64,000 nt of DNA, taken from CALKXV01 sp965228905. GTDB taxonomy: Bacteria; Pseudomonadota; Alphaproteobacteria; Rhodobacterales; Rhodobacteraceae. Every line of letters begins with the position of its first letter. Within the stretch, counting starts at the first letter, position 1. Positions 59,595 through 64,000 of the stretch are shown here, in pieces. The position numbers and the translations under genes were made by a program. The stretch covers positions 1,185,348-1,249,347 of the forward strand of contig CBDDII010000002.1 in assembly GCA_965228905.1 (NCBI GenBank), read 5' to 3'. The notes beneath the pieces were generated by a model, which saw only the letters and a list, made by a program, of their open reading frames with translations, searched no databases and was not told where the DNA came from.

Positions 59595-60532
59595 TGCAGA
59601 CCCTGCGGTCCCATGCCTGGGTGATCGGTCTTGCGGTGCTTCTGGCAGCACTTTTCGCCATCACAAAGGCGATCCAGCCGTCATTCGGCGCCTCGGGGCT
59701 GGAAAGCCTTGCCCGCGCCGCCTTGCCCTTTGCCTTTGCCACCGCCGGCATGGCCGTTGTCGTGATCGTTGGTGGCATCGACCTTTCGGTCGCCTCGATG
59801 ATGGCGGTCTGCGCCGTCACCACCGCCGTTCTGATGGAACGCATGGCGGGCGTGCCCGCCGTCTTTATCGTGCTGCTGGCCGGTCTGGTGATGGGGTTGA
59901 TCAACGGGGCCTTGATCGTTCTGACACGAGTGCCCGACATCGTCGTCACCCTGGCGATGCTGTTCGTCTGGGAAGGCACGGCGCTTTTGATCCTTGAATC
60001 GCCGGGCGGGCGCACGGCGGATTGGCTTCAACAGACCATCCGGGGCGGCTTTGTCCTCGACATCCTGCCCAAGGCCTTCCTTGTCACCGCCCTTTGCATC
60101 GCTCTTGTCTGGGTGCCGATCCGGCGCTCGAAACTGGGTCTGTCGATCTATGCCACGGGGTCGGACGAACTGGCCGCCTTCCGCTCGGGCGTGGCCGTGG
60201 GGCGCACCCGGATCCTCGCCTATGGCATCTGCGGGCTTTTCTGCGCGTTCGGCGGCCTCAGCCTTGCCTCGCTCACAGGGATCGGAGAACCGGTGCCGGG
60301 ACCATACCTTCTGGCCTCGGTCGCCGCTGTTGTCCTTGGCGGTGTCGTCCTTGGCGGTGGCAAGGGCGGGCTGTTAGGGCCGATCATCGCGGTGTTCATC
60401 CTGCGCCTCATCCGCACGATCCTGACGCTTCTTGCCGTCGATCCGAACGTGACGACCATCATCGAAGGCACGATCATGGTCGCGGTCGTCATGCTTGGCA
60501 CCTGGGCCACGATGAGAGGAGCACGCCGATGA
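59591..60532 (+). CDS. sugar ABC transporter permease 1 (module 2)
   Basis: RbsC-type inner-membrane permease, 313 aa, with about eight hydrophobic segments. Signatures are VVIVGGIDLSVASMMAV, TRVPDIVVTLAMLFVWEG, ATGSDELAAFRSGVAVG (ATPase contact) and GGVVLGGGKGGLLGPII. The start overlaps the ATPase stop (ATGATG; the second ATG at 59594 is equally possible) and the stop overlaps the next permease start as ATGA. It likely forms a heterodimer with the following permease. Confidence 0.94.
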   Translation: MMQTLRSHAWVIGLAVLLAALFAITKAIQPSFGASGLESLARAALPFAFATAGMAVVVIVGGIDLSVASMMAVCAVTTAVLMERMAGVPAVFIVLLAGLVMGLINGALIVLTRVPDIVVTLAMLFVWEGTALLILESPGGRTADWLQQTIRGGFVLDILPKAFLVTALCIALVWVPIRRSKLGLSIYATGSDELAAFRSGVAVGRTRILAYGICGLFCAFGGLSLASLTGIGEPVPGPYLLASVAAVVLGGVVLGGGKGGLLGPIIAVFILRLIRTILTLLAVDPNVTTIIEGTIMVAVVMLGTWATMRGARR

Positions 60533-61536
60533 GCGATATCGCCACCGATCCGCCAATGGTCCGCTTCGGGCGCTTTCTGCGTGACAACCCGATGGTCCCG
60601 CTTCTGGCCTTCCTGTTCCTATTGGTCGCCGTGCTTGAGGTCATGCGCCCCGGCATCGTCATGCCGTTTCGCGGCGGGCGCGACGGGATCATCTCGACCT
60701 TCTGGGTCGGCAACCTGATCAAGTTCGCAATCCCCCTGACCATGCTGGCCGCCTGCCAGGTGCTGACCATGCTGACCGCAGGCATCGACATGTCGGTCGG
60801 GGTGGTGGCCACCGTTTCCGCCTTTGTCTGTGCAACACTCAGCACCGCCGTGGGCGTGCCCGCCGCCGTGGTGACGGCCCTTGGCTGTGGCCTTGTCGTG
60901 GGGCTGGTGAATGGCTTTGGCGTGGGCATCGTGCGGGTGCACCCCCTCATCATGACCCTTGGCACCGGCCTGATCGCAACCGGCTGTCTTCAGGTCTATC
61001 AGCGCCTCTTCATCAACGCCGGATCAGAAATTCCCGAGTTCCTTGTCTGGCTTGGCACCGGTCGGACCCTTGCCATGCCGAACGGGTTGTTCCTGTTCAT
61101 CCCATTCGCCGCCTTCATCTTCTGGCTGATGAAATACACCGGGTTCGGGCGTCTGTTGTTCGCGCTTGGCTCGAACGAAAACGCCGCGAAGCTGTCTGGC
61201 GTAAGGGCCTGGCAGGTCTATCTGGCGCTTTATGCGCTGTCGGGGCTGATCGCGGCCCTTGCCGGGCTCTTGTACCTCGGCATGATCCGCCAGACCTCGC
61301 TCAGCCTTGCGGTGCCGCTCTTGCTGCCGTCGGTCGCCGCCGCCGTGATCGGCGGGACGTCGATCTTCGGCGGGCGCGGCAGCTTTGCCGGTGCCATCGT
61401 CGGCGCGCTGATCCTGCGGGTGCTGGATACGATGCTGACCCTCATGCAGATGCCCGAGGGCGCACGTACCGCGCTTTTCGGACTCATCATTCTTGCCGTG
61501 ACCGCCCTTTACGTAAGGATCACCGGCAGCCGATAG
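60529..61536 (+). CDS. sugar ABC transporter permease 2 (module 2)
   Basis: Second RbsC-type permease, 335 aa, with about nine hydrophobic segments after a soluble start (ATDPPMVRFGRFLRDNPM). It shows MLTAGIDMSVGVVATV, GVGIVRVHPLIMTLGTGLI, ALGSNENAAKLSGVRA and VIGGTSIFGGRGSFAGAIVG. Two different permeases with one double-domain ATPase is a known CUT2 arrangement. The gene is followed after 12 nt by a Gfo/Idh/MocA dehydrogenase gene. Confidence 0.94.
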   Translation: MSDIATDPPMVRFGRFLRDNPMVPLLAFLFLLVAVLEVMRPGIVMPFRGGRDGIISTFWVGNLIKFAIPLTMLAACQVLTMLTAGIDMSVGVVATVSAFVCATLSTAVGVPAAVVTALGCGLVVGLVNGFGVGIVRVHPLIMTLGTGLIATGCLQVYQRLFINAGSEIPEFLVWLGTGRTLAMPNGLFLFIPFAAFIFWLMKYTGFGRLLFALGSNENAAKLSGVRAWQVYLALYALSGLIAALAGLLYLGMIRQTSLSLAVPLLLPSVAAAVIGGTSIFGGRGSFAGAIVGALILRVLDTMLTLMQMPEGARTALFGLIILAVTALYVRITGSR

Positions 61537-61548
61537 AAAGGATTACAC

Positions 61549-62625
61549 ATGGCCAGGTTCCGCATCGTCGGCATCAGCTTTGACCACATGCACATGGGCG
61601 ACCTGCTGCGCAGCGTCCACGACCACCCCGAGGCCGAGATCGCAGGCATCTTCGATCCCGATCCGGATAAAATGGCCAGCGCGGTCGAGAATTTCGCCAT
61701 TGCGCCCGAATGCGTCTTCACCGACTTCGACGCCTGCATGGCGGCCGGTCCATACGACATGGCGATCCTTTGCGCGGCGACCGGGGATCACGCGGAATAC
61801 ACCGAGAAACTGGCGAAACACGGCGTCCACGTCTTTGTCGAAAAGCCCTTTGCCGCCTCGGTGTCCGACGCGCGCCGCATGATCGCGGCGATGGAACCGA
61901 CGGGCAAGCAACTGGTCATCAACTGGCCGCTAAGATGGGTGGAAAGCCACGTCACCACCAAGCGCTTGATCGACGAGGGCCTGATCGGCGAGTTGCTGGA
62001 GTTCCATTCCTACGGAGGCAATCGCGGCCCGCTTTATCACCTGGCCGACAAGGTCGAGGTGACGCCGGAAGAGGTCGAACGGCAAAAGCCCACCTCCTGG
62101 TGGTACAAGAAGGCTTCGGGCGGCGGTTCGCTCCTGGATTACCTCGGTTATGGCGCGACCTTCGGCACATGGTACATGAACGGCGAAGCGCCGCTTGAGG
62201 TGACATGCACCACCGATGACACGCCGGGGATCGAGGTCGATCAACACGCCATCACGGTTTGTCGTTACGAACGGGGGCTCTCCAAGATGGAAACCAGATG
62301 GGGCACTTTCACCGACCCCTGGACCATCCAGCCCCAGCCCACCTGCGGGTTCACCTGCGTCGGCAGCGACGGCACGATTTCCTCGCCCGATTACGCCAGC
62401 CACCTGACGGTGCAGACCCGCGCGCGGCCCGAACGCCACGAGATCCCGGTGGACCCGCTGAAGGAAGGCGAAACCAACCCGATCGAATACGTCCTTGGCT
62501 GCATCGCGCGCGGCGAAGCCGTCGAAGGCCCGCTCGATCCCGCACTCTGCCTCACCGCGCAGCGCCTGATCGACACCGCCGTGTTGTCGGCGACCGAAAA
62601 GCGCACGCTGGAGTTGCTGCCGTGA
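61549..62625 (+). CDS. Gfo/Idh/MocA family oxidoreductase B
   Basis: A 358-aa NAD(P)-dependent oxidoreductase. The N-terminus is atypical: RIVGISFDHMHMGDLLRS replaces the usual GxGxxG with GISFDHMH, a histidine-rich variant found in some family members. The catalytic EKP is present in VFVEKPFAAS, and GGGSLLDYLGYGATFGTWYM supplies the active-site aspartate region. It overlaps the next gene as GTGA. The altered dinucleotide loop suggests a different cofactor mode or a tightly bound cofactor. Confidence 0.88.
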   Translation: MARFRIVGISFDHMHMGDLLRSVHDHPEAEIAGIFDPDPDKMASAVENFAIAPECVFTDFDACMAAGPYDMAILCAATGDHAEYTEKLAKHGVHVFVEKPFAASVSDARRMIAAMEPTGKQLVINWPLRWVESHVTTKRLIDEGLIGELLEFHSYGGNRGPLYHLADKVEVTPEEVERQKPTSWWYKKASGGGSLLDYLGYGATFGTWYMNGEAPLEVTCTTDDTPGIEVDQHAITVCRYERGLSKMETRWGTFTDPWTIQPQPTCGFTCVGSDGTISSPDYASHLTVQTRARPERHEIPVDPLKEGETNPIEYVLGCIARGEAVEGPLDPALCLTAQRLIDTAVLSATEKRTLELLP

Positions 62626-63734
62626 GCAATGACGCGGCGGACACCGACACCTATGCCCTGAAGTCGGCCGAACTGCCAAAGGTCGAAGCACCCGATCTGC
62701 CCTACAGGCCGCCTGCGCCAAAGACGTTCACCCCCCGGATCGGCGTCATCGGCACCGGCGGCATTTCCGCCAGCCACCTGGACGCCTACACGACGGCGGG
62801 CTGGACCGTCGCCGCACTCTGGAACCGCACCCGCGCAAAGGCCGAGGAGAAGGCGGCAGAATACTGCCCCGACACCCGGATCGAAGACGATTGGCAGGCC
62901 ATCCTTGCCGACAGCGACATTGACGTCGTGGACGTCACCCTGCACCCCGAACATCGCACCGAAATCATCAAGGCCGCGCTGAAGGCAGGCAAACACGTGC
63001 TCAGCCAGAAGCCCTTCGTCACCGACCTCGACCTCGGCGAAGACCTTGTGAAACTGGCAAGTGACAAGGGGGTCCTGCTGGCGGTCAACCAGAACGGCCG
63101 CTGGTCGCCGCACATGGCCTGGATGCGCGAGGCCGTCAGCCGGGGCCTGATCGGCGATGTGACCTCGGTGCACCTGTCCTGCCACTGGAACCACGGCTGG
63201 ACGGCGGGAACGCCCTTTGACGACATGGAGGATCTGATCCTCTATGACTTCGGCGTCCATTGGTTCGATTTTCTGGTTTCGCTGGTTGGCGACCGGATCG
63301 AAAGCGTGATCGCAACCGCCGCCCATGCCCGTGGCCAGGCGAACCAAAGCCCGCTTCTGGCCCAGGCCCTTGTCCGTTTCGACGGCGGGCAGGGAAGCCT
63401 TGTCTTCGACGGAGCCGCCGAACACGGCGCGCGCGACACGAGTTACGTATCGGGCACGAAGGGCAGCCTGATCTCGGACGGCCCCGACCTTGGCACCCAG
63501 ACCCTGCGGCTGTTCAACGACGAAGGGCAAGCCACGCCCCGGTTGGAAGGCCAATGGTTCAACGACGGGTTTCAGGGCGCCATGGGCGAGCTTCTGTCCG
63601 CCATCGAGGATAAACGCCCTCCCAACAACAACGCCGCCGACAACCTCAAATCGCTCGCCCTGACCTTCGCGGCGGTCCATTCCCGGAAAACCGGGCAGGA
63701 AGTGGCTGTCGGAACAGTGCGACGCATCGGGTGA
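62622..63734 (+). CDS. Gfo/Idh/MocA family oxidoreductase C
   Basis: A 370-aa family member starting at a GTG that overlaps the previous stop. A 35-residue extension rich in Pro and charged residues precedes the Rossmann motif IGVIGTGGISASHLDAY. The usual catalytic EKP reads QKP (VLSQKPFVTD), while the later ILYDFGVHWFDFLVSL keeps the Asp and His. Coupled translation with oxidoreductase B suggests consecutive steps or a heteromeric enzyme. It is the last gene of module 2. An inverted repeat begins right after the stop. Confidence 0.88.
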   Translation: MSNDAADTDTYALKSAELPKVEAPDLPYRPPAPKTFTPRIGVIGTGGISASHLDAYTTAGWTVAALWNRTRAKAEEKAAEYCPDTRIEDDWQAILADSDIDVVDVTLHPEHRTEIIKAALKAGKHVLSQKPFVTDLDLGEDLVKLASDKGVLLAVNQNGRWSPHMAWMREAVSRGLIGDVTSVHLSCHWNHGWTAGTPFDDMEDLILYDFGVHWFDFLVSLVGDRIESVIATAAHARGQANQSPLLAQALVRFDGGQGSLVFDGAAEHGARDTSYVSGTKGSLISDGPDLGTQTLRLFNDEGQATPRLEGQWFNDGFQGAMGELLSAIEDKRPPNNNAADNLKSLALTFAAVHSRKTGQEVAVGTVRRIG

Positions 63735-63736
63735 CT

Positions 63737-63791
63737 TTCGGGGCGAATTGAAGACGAAACAGGCCGTTTCGACCGAAAATGTCGCCCCGAA
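63737..63791. repeat. nested inverted repeat after module 2
   Basis: TTCGGGGCGA (63737-63746) is the exact reverse complement of TCGCCCCGAA (63782-63791). Inside lies a second hairpin, CGAAAC-AGGCC-GTTTCG (63755-63771). It starts 3 nt after the last stop codon and faces the tRNA gene. No T-run is present, so it may be a processing or Rho-assisted 3' structure. Confidence 0.6.
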
Positions 63792-63824
63792 CCGGAAGTG
63801 TCAGTCTAACCCATTGAAAGTAAA

Positions 63825-63898
63825 TGGAGGCGAGTACCGGAATCGAACCGGTGTACACGGATTTGCAATCCGCTGCGTAACCACTCCGCCAACTCGCC
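63825..63898 (-). tRNA. tRNA-Cys (GCA)
   Basis: A 74-nt tRNA on the minus strand with CCA encoded (63825-63827 on the complement). The acceptor stem GGCGAGT pairs with ACTCGCC and the discriminator is U. The anticodon loop TTGCAAA gives GCA (plus-strand 63864-63866), and the T-arm is CCGG-TTCGATT-CCGG. The D-arm region is GGCGGAGTGGTTACGCAGC. All standard tRNA-Cys features are present. From 63901 to the end nothing recognisable is seen. Confidence 0.97.
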
Positions 63899-64000
63899 TC
63901 GTGTCGGGGTGAGCTAGGCGGGATTGGCTGGAAAGGCAAGGGCGAAATGTGGATCTGGGGGCGAATGGGGCCGGTGGTTTCTGGTGGGGAAATGTAAAGG

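Noticed and set aside
63825..63898. tRNA-Cys as an integration site for a genomic island covering modules 1 and 2
   Set aside because: No integrase, no direct repeat of the tRNA 3' end in the window, and no clear base-composition break.
63646..63939. Minus-strand 97-codon frame at the right end
   Set aside because: It reads through the tRNA-Cys gene and the shadow of the last dehydrogenase; the RSGYAADCKS peptide is the usual artefact of translating a tRNA-Cys.

Overview
The window is GC-rich, gene-dense DNA that looks chromosomal and comes from an alphaproteobacterium, most likely a marine Rhodobacteraceae (Roseobacter-type) strain. The pointers are a TAXI-type TRAP transporter with a fused permease and a trailing universal stress gene, an aconitase gene facing a cytochrome c maturation block, an IscR-headed suf operon with rhodobacterial membrane-protein inserts, and many ATGA/GTGA stop-start overlaps. 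No phage, transposase, integrase or CRISPR array was seen.

Layout. 1-5.6 kb: the 5' part of a class III aminotransferase gene, divergent from a TAXI-TRAP uptake operon and uspA. 5.7-9 kb: a small secreted protein, an orphan FliG-like gene, a lipid A acyltransferase and a DUF1223 protein. 9-13.5 kb: acnA facing ccmC-ccmD-ccmG (no ccmAB). 13.7-24.5 kb: an M20 amidohydrolase, a three-module glycosyltransferase, an MBL hydrolase coupled to an acyl-CoA dehydrogenase, the threonylcarbamoyl-AMP synthase gene, an M48 lipoprotein and an alpha/beta hydrolase. 24.5-33.1 kb: the iron-sulfur operon iscR, cysteine desulfurase, sufB, a membrane protein, sufC, sufD, two YIP1-like membrane proteins and sufS. 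Its spacers carry remarkable arrays of short hairpins. 33.2-37.2 kb: a response regulator and a CheB-CheR-PAS-HWE kinase. 37.4-43.8 kb: a citrate-synthase-like lyase, a GST, a DHDPS-family protein, a BKACE protein and an LPS core block (waaA, a glycosyltransferase, a Kdo kinase). 43.9-63.7 kb: a large catabolic region. 63.8 kb: tRNA-Cys.

The catabolic region has two modules. Module 1 has a LacI regulator plus SDR on the minus strand. Divergent from them are a desaturase-like di-iron hydroxylase and a Rieske ferredoxin (a MocD/MocE-like pair), a PanB-fold protein that has lost the PanB active-site residues, a CUT2-type ABC importer, a mutarotase-like protein and a 2-hydroxyacid dehydrogenase. 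Module 2 has a second LacI regulator with two matching operators, an SDR, three Gfo/Idh/MocA oxidoreductases, a TIM-barrel isomerase and a second CUT2-type importer with two permeases. Together they look like uptake and oxidation of a cyclitol or modified (possibly O-methylated) sugar. The substrate cannot be named from sequence.

The best candidates for something undescribed are (i) the tandem 3-nt-loop hairpin arrays in the suf operon, one of which buries the ribosome binding site of the cysteine desulfurase, and (ii) the hydroxylase/Rieske/PanB-like trio of module 1.
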